Positions 15,861 through 30,801 of a DNA stretch of 64,000 bases are shown one piece after another (within the stretch, counting starts at the first letter, position 1; each line of letters begins with the position of its first letter). Source of the DNA: VFZN01 sp050249615 (GTDB lineage Bacteria; Acidobacteriota; Vicinamibacteria; Vicinamibacterales; UBA2999); NCBI GenBank assembly GCA_050249615.1, contig JBFWQE010000004.1:1-64000 (forward strand). Reading direction: 5' to 3'. The translations under genes were made by a program, and so were the position numbers. The notes under the pieces were generated by a model. It saw only the letters and a program-made list of their open reading frames with translations. It did not search any database and was not told where the DNA came from.

Positions 15861-16912
15861 CACGCGCTCGGCGTGGCCTCGGCCGCCTGCTGCTTCAGGC
15901 CGAGCTCCCAGGCCTTCTTGATCTCTTCGTTCTTCCAGTCGATGATCGCCTGTCCCCGCAGCTTCTCGAGGAACTTGGTGAACTCGCCACGGCGCTTCTC
16001 GGTGGCGATCCGGTCCGCGATCTCGTCACGGGACTGGTCGAACGGCTTCACCGTGGCCGTCTCCATCGTCTCGAGCTTCACGATCTGGTAGCCGCGGCTC
16101 GTCCGGAGCACGGGCGTCAGATCGCCCGCCTTCAGGCCCTTCAGCGCCTCCTGGAACTCGGGGGCGAGCACGTCCATCGTCACGGGGCCGACCAGGCCGC
16201 CGTTGGCCTTCGAGGGTGAATCCGACAGGTCCGCCGCCAGCCGCGCGAAGGGCTCGCCGTCCAGGAGCCGCTTGCGGATCTCCTCGGCCTTCCCCTTCGC
16301 CTCTTCCTCGAGACCCACGTTCACGCCGCGATCGCTGGCCGGCACCGCCACGAGGATCTCGCGGAGGGTCAGCTGCGGCTTGGTCGTGAAGGTCTCACGG
16401 TGGCCGTCGTAGTACATCTTCAGCTCGGCATCGGTGACCTGCAGCTTGCTCATGATCTCGGTCTGCTGCACGCGCTGGATGATCATCGTGCGCTCGAGCT
16501 GTCGGCGCAGGTCGGCCATCGTCATCCCCTCCTGCTTCAACGCGGCCTGGAACTGCGCCTCGTCCTCGAGCTTGTTCTCCTTCTTGATGTTCTCGACGAT
16601 GCTGTCGAACTGCTCGTTGGACATCGCGTAGCCGAGCTCGCGCCCGCGCTGCAGGATGAGCAGCTCGTCCACCGCGTCCACGATGACGCCGGGGGTGATC
16701 TCGGCCAAAGCCTTCTGGAGCGCTGCCTCGTTGTTCGGCTGGAGGTTCGGGTCCCTCTGCCGGAGCGTCGCGACCTGCCGCTGCTCCAGGTCGGTCTTGG
16801 TGATGATGTCGCCGTTCACCTTCACCAGGACCTGCTCCAGGATGTCGGCACGGGGCACCGCGAGGGCCGCCACGAGCAACGCCGCCGAAACCGCCATCGT
16901 ACGTCTTGTCAT
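15860..16912 (-). CDS. Periplasmic SurA/PpiC-type peptidyl-prolyl isomerase
   Basis: This encodes 350 residues. An N-terminal signal peptide (RRTMAVSAALLVAALAVPRA) precedes a SurA-N-like chaperone domain (VLVKVNGDIITKTDLEQRQ) and a parvulin domain (QLTLREILVA to GYQIVKLETM). A C-terminal helix returns to the chaperone core. The family folds outer-membrane proteins in the periplasm. ATG 16912 was chosen because it starts the signal peptide; an upstream reading begins 5 bp after the mfd stop. It follows mfd by 22 bp, so co-transcription is likely. Confidence 0.9.
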   Translation of the reverse strand: MTRRTMAVSAALLVAALAVPRADILEQVLVKVNGDIITKTDLEQRQVATLRQRDPNLQPNNEAALQKALAEITPGVIVDAVDELLILQRGRELGYAMSNEQFDSIVENIKKENKLEDEAQFQAALKQEGMTMADLRRQLERTMIIQRVQQTEIMSKLQVTDAELKMYYDGHRETFTTKPQLTLREILVAVPASDRGVNVGLEEEAKGKAEEIRKRLLDGEPFARLAADLSDSPSKANGGLVGPVTMDVLAPEFQEALKGLKAGDLTPVLRTSRGYQIVKLETMETATVKPFDQSRDEIADRIATEKRRGEFTKFLEKLRGQAIIDWKNEEIKKAWELGLKQQAAEATPSA

Positions 16913-16934
16913 TTGGGTAAGTCCCCGCAATCCT

Positions 16935-20585
<3,651 letters not shown>

Positions 20586-20693
20586 TCAGTACAGACACGT
20601 ATCCCCGCGCCCGTTTCGGAACGGGCCGGGGTCTTGCGGCCTTTCGGTCTATTGTCCCATGCCCTCCCATGCCGCGCGAGGCGGGCGGCCGGG

Positions 20694-21167
20694 TCAGCGC
20701 CGCTGCAGGCGCTCCAGGATGGCCGACGTCGAGTAGCCCTCGGCCATTGGCACCCTGACCACCTTTCCGCCGCGGGCCTCCACGACGTCACGACCGACGA
20801 TGGCGTCCGCCGCCCAGTCGGCACCCTTCACCAGCACGTCGGGCTGCAGCGCCCTCACGATGTCGAGCGGCGTGTCCTCGTCGAAGATGACGACGGCGTC
20901 CACGGCCGCCAGGGCGGTCAGGACCTCCGCGCGCTCTCCCTCGGGATTCACGGGGCGGTTCGGCCCCTTCGCAAGCCTGCGGACCGAGTCGTCCGAGTTG
21001 AGCCCGACGATGAGCGCGTCTCCTTGCCGGCGCGCCTCGGCCAGATAGCGGATGTGCCCGGGGTGGAGGATGTCGAACACCCCGTTGGTGAACACGATCA
21101 CCCGCCCCTGTCGGCGCAGCCGTTCGACCAGCGCCACGGCGTCGTCCAGGGAGAGGGTGCGGCTCAC
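20694..21167 (-). CDS. rfaE2: RfaE2/HldE-C-like nucleotidyltransferase
   Basis: This encodes 157 residues from GTG 21167. It is a cytidylyltransferase-fold protein with the signature FTNGVFDILHPGHIRYLAEA, which contains the HxGH motif, and YSTSAILERL near the C-terminus. The family adenylylates heptose-1-phosphate for ADP-heptose (LPS core) synthesis. The kinase half of HldE is absent, so this is the stand-alone domain. It lies directly downstream of the O-antigen-type ABC exporter genes, consistent with an envelope polysaccharide role. Confidence 0.85.
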   Translation of the reverse strand: MSRTLSLDDAVALVERLRRQGRVIVFTNGVFDILHPGHIRYLAEARRQGDALIVGLNSDDSVRRLAKGPNRPVNPEGERAEVLTALAAVDAVVIFDEDTPLDIVRALQPDVLVKGADWAADAIVGRDVVEARGGKVVRVPMAEGYSTSAILERLQRR

Positions 21168-21187
21168 GGTGCCTCGTTGCGCCGACG

Positions 21188-22540
21188 CTAACTGCGGGCG
21201 GGGCCGCTCTTGAAGCGGATGGTGGGCGAGAAGTGCCAGCGGTGGTCCGGCCTGTAGATCCCGACGTCTTTCGTTCGCGACTTCACGCGGAACGAGTAGA
21301 GCAGGCGGTGGTAGTCGTACGGATACCCGTCCAGCTTGTGCGCGGCCAGGTCCAGGCGGTACGTCCCCTCGACGAGCTTCAGGCTGTCGATGGCGAAGGT
21401 CACCTCCCCATCGCCGGAGATCTCGTCCGGTTGCAGCTCCTCGAGGTTCGTGTTCGTGCCGTAGCAGCACACGCCGTCGGCGTTGAAGATGCCGAAGCCG
21501 AAGACGAAGTCCTTGAGCGGCTGATGGGCGCGCACGTTCATTTTCACGCGCACGGCCTCGCCGTACTGGAAGACGTGCCCCGGCTGGCCGTCCTCACCCA
21601 GCAGGGTGACACCGGTGATCTCGAGCTCGCGCGTGCCCCAGCGGCCCTCGGTCGCCTTGAACATGTCGGCCGGCGCCTCTCCCGACTCGACGGGGTTGTC
21701 GGGCAGCTTGCCTCCGGGGGCCGCACCCTCGCCCCTCGCCGATGCCGCGAGGCGCGCGGACTCGGCCTTCGAGAGCTCCTGCTCCTCGCTCTTCTCGACA
21801 TCGATGATGTACGCGGCGACGACGCGCTTCGGCTCGCCCTCGGCTTTCGTCTGGCCCTTGTCGAGCCACAGCGCCTGGTCGCAGAACTTCTCGACCAGGT
21901 CCAGCGAGTGGGTGACGAGCAGGATGGTCTTGTTGCGGCGCCGGAACTCGGCGAACTTGTCCAGGCACTTCAGCGTGAAGCCCTGGTCGCCGACGGCGAG
22001 CACCTCGTCGATGAGCAGCACCTCGGGGTCCACGTGAATGGCCACCGCGAACCCGAGCCGCATGTACATGCCGGACGAGTAGGTCTTGACGGGCGCGTCG
22101 ATGAAGTCCTGCAGCTCGGCGAACTCGACGATCTCGTCGAAGCGCTTCTGCACCTCCTTCTTCGTCAGCCCGAGCATGATGCCGTTGATGAAGATGTTCT
22201 CGCGCCCGGAGATCTCCGGGTGGAACCCGGCGCCCAGCTCGATGAGCGCGGAGATGCGCCCGTCCACGGTGATGGTGCCGCTGTTGGGCCGCGAGATGCC
22301 CGCCACGCACTTCAGCAGCGTGGACTTGCCCGAGCCGTTCCGGCCGATCACCCCATAGGTGCAGCCCTTCGGCACCTGGAACGACACCCCGCGCAGCGCC
22401 GGAAATGTCTCGTCCGGCTGCAGGTCTCGGATGAGGCTGCCCTTCAGCAGCGCCGACTTCAGCGTGGCGAACTGCTTCTGCCGCGCGAAGCGCCGGTACA
22501 CCTTCGAGACGTTGACGACGTCTATCGCGGGCGTGCTCAC
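21188..22540 (-). CDS. wzt: Polysaccharide ABC exporter ATPase with C-terminal binding domain (Wzt-like)
   Basis: This encodes 450 residues from GTG 22540, with GGAGGAAGT just upstream. The nucleotide-binding domain has Walker A GRNGSGKST, signature YSSGMYMRLGFA and Walker B VLLIDEVLAVGD. These are features of the O-antigen/teichoic-acid export subfamily. After a charged linker (residues 255-310), a beta-rich C-terminal domain (residues 320-450) matches the Wzt carbohydrate-binding module that recognises the glycan chain end. The start overlaps the permease stop (GTGA). Confidence 0.92.
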   Translation of the reverse strand: MSTPAIDVVNVSKVYRRFARQKQFATLKSALLKGSLIRDLQPDETFPALRGVSFQVPKGCTYGVIGRNGSGKSTLLKCVAGISRPNSGTITVDGRISALIELGAGFHPEISGRENIFINGIMLGLTKKEVQKRFDEIVEFAELQDFIDAPVKTYSSGMYMRLGFAVAIHVDPEVLLIDEVLAVGDQGFTLKCLDKFAEFRRRNKTILLVTHSLDLVEKFCDQALWLDKGQTKAEGEPKRVVAAYIIDVEKSEEQELSKAESARLAASARGEGAAPGGKLPDNPVESGEAPADMFKATEGRWGTRELEITGVTLLGEDGQPGHVFQYGEAVRVKMNVRAHQPLKDFVFGFGIFNADGVCCYGTNTNLEELQPDEISGDGEVTFAIDSLKLVEGTYRLDLAAHKLDGYPYDYHRLLYSFRVKSRTKDVGIYRPDHRWHFSPTIRFKSGPARS

Positions 22541-23331
22541 ACTTCCTCCGCGAAGGTGTCGCGCAACCGGTCGAAAACGAAGTATCCCGCGAGGAACACG
22601 AAGACCGACAGCACGCCGAGGGCCATGAGCCACTTCCAGTGACCGTGCGGGCCCACGTGGAACAGCACCTCCTGATACGAGATGGCCAGGTGCGTCATCG
22701 GGTTCAGGTTGAGCACCCAGCGGTAGTCCGCGGGCGCCATCTGCATCGAGTAGATGATCGGCGTCGAGAAGAACCACAGCGTCAGGAGGTTGGCCAGCAG
22801 GTCCTTGATGTCCCGGAAGTGCACCGTGAGCGCCGACAGGAGCAGCGCGAGGCCCGTCGTGAACAGCAGCTGCACGAACACGATCACCGGGAACCATAGC
22901 AGCTCGACCGGATCGAGGGGGCGCCGGTAGTAGATCAGGAACGCCGCGAGGATCGGCAGCCCGAGGAAGAAATGCGCCATGTTCGCGAGCACCGCGACGA
23001 TGGGCAGGACCTCGGCGGGGAAGAGCACCTTCTTGATCAGGTTGCCGCCCGAGATGAGGACGTTGGCGGACTCCGACAGCGACGAGGAGAACCACGTCCA
23101 CGGCAGGATGCCGCAGAAGAAGAACAGGCCGTACGGCCGGATCTCCTCCGGGTGCATGCCGGGCATGATCACCGTGAAGACGAACGAGTAGACGAGGAGG
23201 AGGAGGAGCGGGTTGAAGAACGACCAGAAGAACCCCAGCACCGACCCGCGGTAGCGCGCCTTCAGGTCGCGGGCGACCAGCGTCTGGATGAGCCCGCGGT
23301 AGCGGAACAGCTTGGCGAGGTTGCGGAGCAT
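22537..23331 (-). CDS. wzm: Polysaccharide ABC exporter permease (Wzm-like)
   Basis: This 264-residue ABC-2-type permease has six hydrophobic helices and the conserved N-terminal DLKARYRGSVLGFFWSFFNP typical of O-antigen and teichoic-acid exporters. ATG 23331 was chosen; further upstream the reading enters a word repeat. It pairs with the ATPase encoded by the next gene. No glycosyltransferase genes are in the window, so the exported glycan is not known. Confidence 0.92.
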   Translation of the reverse strand: MLRNLAKLFRYRGLIQTLVARDLKARYRGSVLGFFWSFFNPLLLLLVYSFVFTVIMPGMHPEEIRPYGLFFFCGILPWTWFSSSLSESANVLISGGNLIKKVLFPAEVLPIVAVLANMAHFFLGLPILAAFLIYYRRPLDPVELLWFPVIVFVQLLFTTGLALLLSALTVHFRDIKDLLANLLTLWFFSTPIIYSMQMAPADYRWVLNLNPMTHLAISYQEVLFHVGPHGHWKWLMALGVLSVFVFLAGYFVFDRLRDTFAEEV

Positions 23332-23332
23332 C

Positions 23333-23428
23333 GGAGGTCTTGTGGTCCTGGGGTCCTGGGGTCTTGCAGCCCTGCAAGCCAACGCGCTGGGCCTCAGGAC
23401 TTCAAGACCTCAAGTCCTCAAGACCTCC
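23333..23428. repeat. 8-bp word repeat bounded by a 10-bp inverted repeat
   Basis: GGAGGTCTTG (23333-23342) and CAAGACCTCC (23419-23428) are exact inverted copies. Between them TGGGGTCC/T words (left) and CAAGACCT or CAAGTCCT words (right) repeat every 8 bases. The element lies between the atpC stop and the permease start. It could fold into a long hairpin, but no U-tract follows. Confidence 0.75.
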
Positions 23429-23433
23429 GCGAA

Positions 23434-23850
23434 CTAGTGCCCGACGCCGCGGCGGGACTCGGCCTGCAGCTGCTGCAGCGTGCGCAGCAGCGCCACCCGG
23501 GCGCGCTCGAAGTCGATCTCGTGCGGCATCGCGCCCATTTCCTCGGCCCTCGACATGCCGGCCTGGGCGCGTGCCTCGTCCAGGTCTTCCGCCGTCTCGG
23601 CGACCTGCGCGATCACGCTCACGCGGTCCGGCAGCACCTCGGCGAAACCGACCGACACGACCAGGACGTGCGTCTCGCCGCCCTGGCGATACGACATCTG
23701 TCCCGTCCGGAGCGACGCGAAGAACGGGGTGTGGCCCGGCCGCACCCCGAAGTCGCCCTCCGATCCCGGCAGCGACACCTCGTCCACCTCGTGCGAGTAC
23801 GAGTGGTCCGGGGTGACGATGTTGAGCGTGAGCTTGGTGGGGAGCGCCAT
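23434..23850 (-). CDS. atpC: ATP synthase F1 subunit epsilon
   Basis: This 138-residue subunit of the central stalk has the N-terminal beta-sandwich (LTLNIVTPDHSYSHEVDEVS, LPGSEGDFGVRPGHTPF) and a C-terminal helical pair. It couples rotation and can inhibit ATPase activity. ATG 23850 lies 2 bp after the atpD stop. It is the last gene of the atpF'FHAGDC cluster. Confidence 0.95.
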   Translation of the reverse strand: MALPTKLTLNIVTPDHSYSHEVDEVSLPGSEGDFGVRPGHTPFFASLRTGQMSYRQGGETHVLVVSVGFAEVLPDRVSVIAQVAETAEDLDEARAQAGMSRAEEMGAMPHEIDFERARVALLRTLQQLQAESRRGVGH

Positions 23851-23852
23851 GG

Positions 23853-25286
<1,434 letters not shown>

Positions 25287-25309
25287 ATCTGTGCTCTCTG
25301 CGGACCGTG

Positions 25310-25373
25310 ACACCCTGCGCTCACGACCTCACGACCTCGAGACCCAAGCCCCAAGTCCCAAGACCCAAGTCCC
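25310..25373. repeat. 8-bp word repeat (CCCAAGTC / CACGACCT)
   Basis: Words CACGACCT, then CCCAAGCC, CCAAGTCC, CAAGACCC and AAGTCCCC follow one another at 8-base steps between atpG and atpD, inside an otherwise compact operon. The words resemble those at 23333-23428. Confidence 0.75.
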
Positions 25374-26243
25374 CTACACCGACTGCGCGCCCGCGACGAT
25401 CTCGATGATCTCGCGCGTGATGGCCGCCTGCCGCACCTTGTTCATGTACAGCGTCAGCCGATCCACCATTTCCTTGGCGTTCCGCGTGGCCGCGTCCATC
25501 GCGGTCATGCGCGCCGCGTGCTCCGCCGCGGACGACTCCAGCAGCGCCCGCATCACCTGCACCGACACGTGGTAGGGCAGCAGCGTCTGCAGCAGCTGGT
25601 CCGGCGACGGCTCGAACAGGTAGTCCACCGAGTCGATGGCCGGGGACTGCGGCTCGAGCTTTGCGATGGGCAGCAGCCGCTCCACCACCACCCGCTGCGA
25701 CATGATCGAGCGGAACTCGTTGTAGACGAGGTACACGGAGCTGATGTCAGGCCCCAGGAACTCGTCGATGCACGTCTTGGCGATGGCCTGGGCGTGCGAC
25801 CACTTCACGTTCTGGAACAGCCCGACTTCCTCGTACTTCACGTCGAAGCCGCGCCGCATGAAGAAGTCGCGGCCCTTCCGGCCGACCAGCGCGAGGGCGA
25901 CGTCGCGCCCGGCATCCGACTTGTGCTCCGTCAGGAACTGCGACGCCCCCTTGATGACGTTCGTATTGAAGCCGCCGCACAGTCCGCGGTCGGCCGAGAT
26001 CACCACCAGCAGCGTCCGCGCCTGCCTGGGATCGTCGTTCAGCAGCGGGTGCGCCGACCGATCCACGCGCGTGGCCAGGTTGTTGAACACCCGCAGCATC
26101 TCCTGCGCGTACGGGCGGTTCTGCAGGATGCGCTCCTGCGCGCGGCGCAGCTTCGACGACGAGACCATCTTCATGGCCTTCGTGATCTGCTGCGTCGACT
26201 TCGTCGCGCGGACCCGGCGACGGATGTCAATCAGTGACGGCAT
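25374..26243 (-). CDS. atpG: ATP synthase F1 subunit gamma
   Basis: This 289-residue rotor shaft has the conserved N-terminal helix (RRRVRATKSTQQITKAMKMV), the central SADRGLCGGFNTN segment and a C-terminal helix ending in EIIEIVAGAQ. Length and motifs are standard. It lies 30 bp after atpA in the same operon. Confidence 0.96.
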   Translation of the reverse strand: MPSLIDIRRRVRATKSTQQITKAMKMVSSSKLRRAQERILQNRPYAQEMLRVFNNLATRVDRSAHPLLNDDPRQARTLLVVISADRGLCGGFNTNVIKGASQFLTEHKSDAGRDVALALVGRKGRDFFMRRGFDVKYEEVGLFQNVKWSHAQAIAKTCIDEFLGPDISSVYLVYNEFRSIMSQRVVVERLLPIAKLEPQSPAIDSVDYLFEPSPDQLLQTLLPYHVSVQVMRALLESSAAEHAARMTAMDAATRNAKEMVDRLTLYMNKVRQAAITREIIEIVAGAQSV

Positions 26244-26273
26244 GGTCGGCTACCAGGTGCCCTTTCGCTTCGA

Positions 26274-27803
<1,530 letters not shown>

Positions 27804-27806
27804 GGT

Positions 27807-28352
27807 TTAGCCCTGGGCGACCAGCTGGTCGCGCATCTTCTTCAACTGCGTCCTCACGCTGCCGTCGTAGACCGTGCTCCCTACGCGCGCCACCACGCCG
27901 CCAAGCTGCGCCGGATCCACGGAGACGCGCATGCTCACGGTCTTGCCGGTCGCCGCCGCCAGGCTGGCCTCGAGGGCCTTCGTGGCGTCGGCCGAGAGTG
28001 GCGCGGCGATGGTCACGTCCGCCTGCACGATGTTCTGGTGGGCGAGCAGCCGCTCCCGATAGACCTGGGCGATCTCGGGCAGCAGTTCGAGGCGGCGGCG
28101 TTCGGCGAGCAGGCCGAGCAGCTTCGTCACCGGGGCGGCAACGCCAAGCGTCGCGGCTACGGCCACGATGATGTTGCGGCGCGCGGCCTCGGGCACCGCG
28201 CGGCTGGCGAGGACCTGCGCGAGATCGGCATGCTCCGCGATGGCAGAGACAACGGCCCCGAGATCGTGCTGGACCTTCGTGATGTCCGATTCCGCGCGGG
28301 CCACGTCGAAGAGGGCGCGGGCGTAGCGGGCGGCAGAAGTGCGGTTCGACAT
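27807..28352 (-). CDS. atpH: ATP synthase F1 subunit delta
   Basis: This 181-residue peripheral-stalk protein opens with the conserved SAARYARALFDVA motif and ends in a domain with PAQLGGVVARVGSTVYDGSVRTQL, typical of OSCP/delta. It links the b subunits to F1. It lies one base after the atpF stop. Confidence 0.95.
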   Translation of the reverse strand: MSNRTSAARYARALFDVARAESDITKVQHDLGAVVSAIAEHADLAQVLASRAVPEAARRNIIVAVAATLGVAAPVTKLLGLLAERRRLELLPEIAQVYRERLLAHQNIVQADVTIAAPLSADATKALEASLAAATGKTVSMRVSVDPAQLGGVVARVGSTVYDGSVRTQLKKMRDQLVAQG

Positions 28353-28353
28353 G

Positions 28354-28926
28354 TCAGTGCTTCACCTGCTCCAGGTACCGGTCCACGAGCCGCTCGTGAT
28401 CGGCCGGCGTCATGCCCGCCGAGATCCGGTCGGTCGCCAGCTTCACCGCGAGGTTGGCGGCGTGCTCGGTGAGCGCCCGCTTCGCCAGCCGGACCTGGAC
28501 GTCGATGTCGCGCCGCGCCTGGTCGAGCAGCCGGTCCCGCTCGGCCGCGGCTTGTTCGGCAATCCGCTGCTCCTCCGCGGCGATCTCCGCCTGGCCGCGC
28601 GTCCGGAGCGACTCGATCTCGCCCGGCAGCGCCTTCAGCTTGCGGTCGATTTCCTCGAGTTGCGCGGTCGCCGTGGTCCTGATGGCGGCCGCGTCCACCA
28701 GGTCCTTGCGGATGGAGGCGCCGCGGTCCTTGAGGTAGGCGCCGAGCGGCGTCTTGAGGAAGTAGTAGAGCACCCAGCAGAGGATGGCGAAGTTCACCAC
28801 CGGCCAGAAGAAGTCCATGAGGCTGGCTTCGTGGTGCTCGGCTTCCTCGGCCGCGGCAGCCAGGGCCGGCACGCTGGCGAGCGTCACCGCGGCTGCGGTC
28901 GCAACGAGGCGGCGCACTCTGTGCAT
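28354..28926 (-). CDS. atpF: ATP synthase F0 subunit b with signal-peptide-like N-terminus
   Basis: This encodes about 190 residues from ATG 28926. The N-terminus (RRLVATAAAVTLASVPALA) resembles a cleavable signal peptide ahead of the membrane anchor FFWPVVNFAILCWVLYYFL, followed by a long charged coiled coil that forms the peripheral stalk. Alternative starts at 28944 and 28971 are open, and none has a convincing ribosome-binding site. A second b-type gene lies just upstream, so the stalk is probably a b/b' heterodimer. Confidence 0.88.
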   Translation of the reverse strand: MHRVRRLVATAAAVTLASVPALAAAAEEAEHHEASLMDFFWPVVNFAILCWVLYYFLKTPLGAYLKDRGASIRKDLVDAAAIRTTATAQLEEIDRKLKALPGEIESLRTRGQAEIAAEEQRIAEQAAAERDRLLDQARRDIDVQVRLAKRALTEHAANLAVKLATDRISAGMTPADHERLVDRYLEQVKH

Positions 28927-28987
28927 AAATTCACAAGCGCTCATGCGGCGTGCTCGCACATCCTTCTCCATCGACAACCCGCTGATC

Positions 28988-29410
28988 TCAGGAAGCGCGA
29001 CCCAGCACGCGCGTGACAATGGCGTCCGCCAATCCCGTCGCGTCGCGCTCGAGGGCTGCTCGCGCATCTGCCGACTCCTGGCTCACGCGCGCGGTCGCGG
29101 CTTTCGCTTCGCGCTCGACGACGGCGCGCGTGTCCGCCAGGAGCGCGGCCCGCTTGTCGAGCGCCGCGCGGCGGGTGTCGTCGATCTGCTTGTAGACCTC
29201 GGCCCGCGCCGCGTTCAGCTTCCGGTCGTACTCCGCCGCCGCCGCGGCGGCCTTCGTCGCGGCAGACTCCGCCAGCTCACGCGCCCCGCGCACCGCCGTC
29301 GTCCGCTGATCGATCACGCTCAGAATCGGCTTGAAGACAAGCGTGTTCAGGAGGGCGGTGCAGACCAGGAGGAAGAAAACGACCCACAGGGTTGAGATAT
29401 CCGGGATCAT
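28988..29410 (-). CDS. atpF': ATP synthase F0 subunit b' (second b-type subunit)
   Basis: This encodes 140 residues: one N-terminal membrane helix (DISTLWVVFFLLVCTALLNT) followed by FKPILSVIDQRTTAVRGARE and an Ala/Glu/Lys/Arg-rich coiled coil. It is shorter than AtpF and lacks its signal-like extension. It is the first gene of the cluster; no atpB, atpE or atpI precedes it. Confidence 0.9.
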   Translation of the reverse strand: MIPDISTLWVVFFLLVCTALLNTLVFKPILSVIDQRTTAVRGARELAESAATKAAAAAAEYDRKLNAARAEVYKQIDDTRRAALDKRAALLADTRAVVEREAKAATARVSQESADARAALERDATGLADAIVTRVLGRAS

Positions 29411-29564
29411 GGCAAACGACTAAGGATATCACGGGTGGAAAGGGCGGGCCCTTGTGCAACGGCTCCGGTACCTCAGTCTCGTCGCGCGGCGGGGGTGTGA
29501 GCTCGCGGTCGGTCAGAACGACGCGGCTCGAGGCGCCGGGGTACCCCGCCTGATCATGTTTAGG

Positions 29565-30617
29565 TTAATCGACAGAAACAAGTGCGCCGTCGTGTGACCC
29601 TTGAACCACGCGACCGATGGTCCGCGCATCGACCCCGGCCTCGGCCATCGCGCGGCACATCGGCGCCGCCATCGCGCTGTCCACGGCCATCAGCAAGCCC
29701 CCCGACGTCTGCGGGTCGAACAACAGGTCTTCCAGGTCCCGTCCGATCGCGTCGGCCATCCGTGTCCGTCCGGCGAAGTGCTGCCGATTCGTGGCCATCC
29801 CACCCGAGCGGCTGCGCGGAACGAGCGGCATAACCCCTTCCAGGAGAGGCACTTCAGAGGCGACGATCTCGAGGGTCACGGCGCTGGCCGAAGCCATCTC
29901 CGATGCGTGCCCGATGAGGCCGAAGCCGGTGATGTCCGTGCAGGCATGCACGCCGCCGACAGCCACCATGGTTTCCGCGGCTATCTTGTTGAGCGTGGCC
30001 ATCGACGCCACCGCGCGCTCCACGAGGTCGGCCGGGGCCCGACCGGACTTGATGGCCGTGCCCACGATGCCGGTGCCGATGGGCTTGGTGAGGATCAGCG
30101 TGTCGCCGACCCGTGCGCCACCGTTCGTCAGGATGCGGCCCGGATCCACGGAGCCCGTGATGGCGTAGCCGAACTTGATCTCGAGGTCCTGGATGGTGTG
30201 CCCGCCGAGGAGCACCGTCCCGGCTTCCTGCAGCTTCTCGTACCCGCCGCGGAAGATGGCCGCGATGTCGGCCTGGTCCAGCCCCTCCTTTGGAAACGCG
30301 GCGATGGCCAGCGCCGTTCGCGGCTGGCCGCCCATCGCATACACGTCGCTCACCGAGTTCGCTGCGGCAATCTGTCCGTACAGGTACGGGTCGTCCACGA
30401 TGGGGGTGAAGAAGTCCACCGTCTGGACCAGCGCCGGCCCGCTCTCCCACGCGTACACACCTGCATCGTCCGCCGTCCTGAAGTCGACCAGGACACGGGG
30501 ATCAGACGAGCGAGGTATGCCGCTCAGGACCTGAGCGAGCTCGCCAGCGGCGAGTTTGCTCGCTCAACCCGCGCAGCTGACCATCTCGGTCAGCCGCTTC
30601 TTTCCGAACAGGTTCAT
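29565..30617 (-). CDS. selD: Selenide, water dikinase with in-frame UGA (selenocysteine)
   Basis: This encodes 350 residues if the UGA at 30566-30564 (codon 18) is read as Sec. The N-terminus is MNLFGKKRLTEMVSCAG, then U, then ASKLAAGELAQVL. Sec18 and Lys21 match the catalytic Cys17/Lys20 spacing of E. coli SelD. Downstream come the metal-binding DDAGVY, QTVDFFTPIVDDPYLYGQIA, the GGHTIQDLEIKFGYAITG motif and a complete C-terminal domain ending DPQTSGGLLMAVD. SelD makes selenophosphate from selenide and ATP. ATG 30617 has AAGGA 8 bases upstream. Stopping at the UGA would leave 17 residues and lose the active site. Confidence 0.93.
30532..30566 (-). promoter_or_regulatory. Bacterial SECIS-like hairpin on the selD UGA
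   Basis: On the mRNA strand UGAGCGAG (starting with the UGA) pairs perfectly with CUCGCUCA at the far end. Inside it, CUCGCC pairs with GGCGAG around the three-base loop GCU, with a CAAA bulge on the 5' side. The loop begins 15 nt after the UGA and starts with G, as expected for SelB-recognised hairpins. It was read by eye; no folding energy was computed. Confidence 0.75.
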
Positions 30618-30801
30618 GCTGGGGATCCTTGCAGAAGTGCGCGTGTCCACGCAAACACGAGGGCACGAAGAACACGGTGAACACCACCAAGCAGGGGCGG
30701 GGCTATCTGTGGGTCTTGCCGCCGTCGGACGGCGTCCCGCAGCCGCTGCCGCGTCGTTCTTCTTCGTGTCCGGCTTCGTGCTCGTCGCGTTCCCGCGACA
30801 G
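30618..30801. repeat. Intergenic region with opposed CACGAAG / TTCGTG words and a hairpin
   Basis: The left part (30641-30690) carries GGCACGAAGAACACGG-type words. The right part (30753-30786) carries TTCTTCTTCGTG and GGCTTCGTGCTC, their inverted form. Between them CGCCGT-CGG-ACGGCG (30720-30734) is a perfect small hairpin. The region separates selD from parB; no ORF is credible. Confidence 0.6.

Noticed and set aside
30459..30617. Treating selD as an N-terminally truncated pseudogene or starting it at 30458
   Set aside because: The sequence upstream of the UGA is conserved-looking SelD sequence with a ribosome-binding site, and a SECIS-like hairpin sits on the UGA, so read-through is the better explanation.
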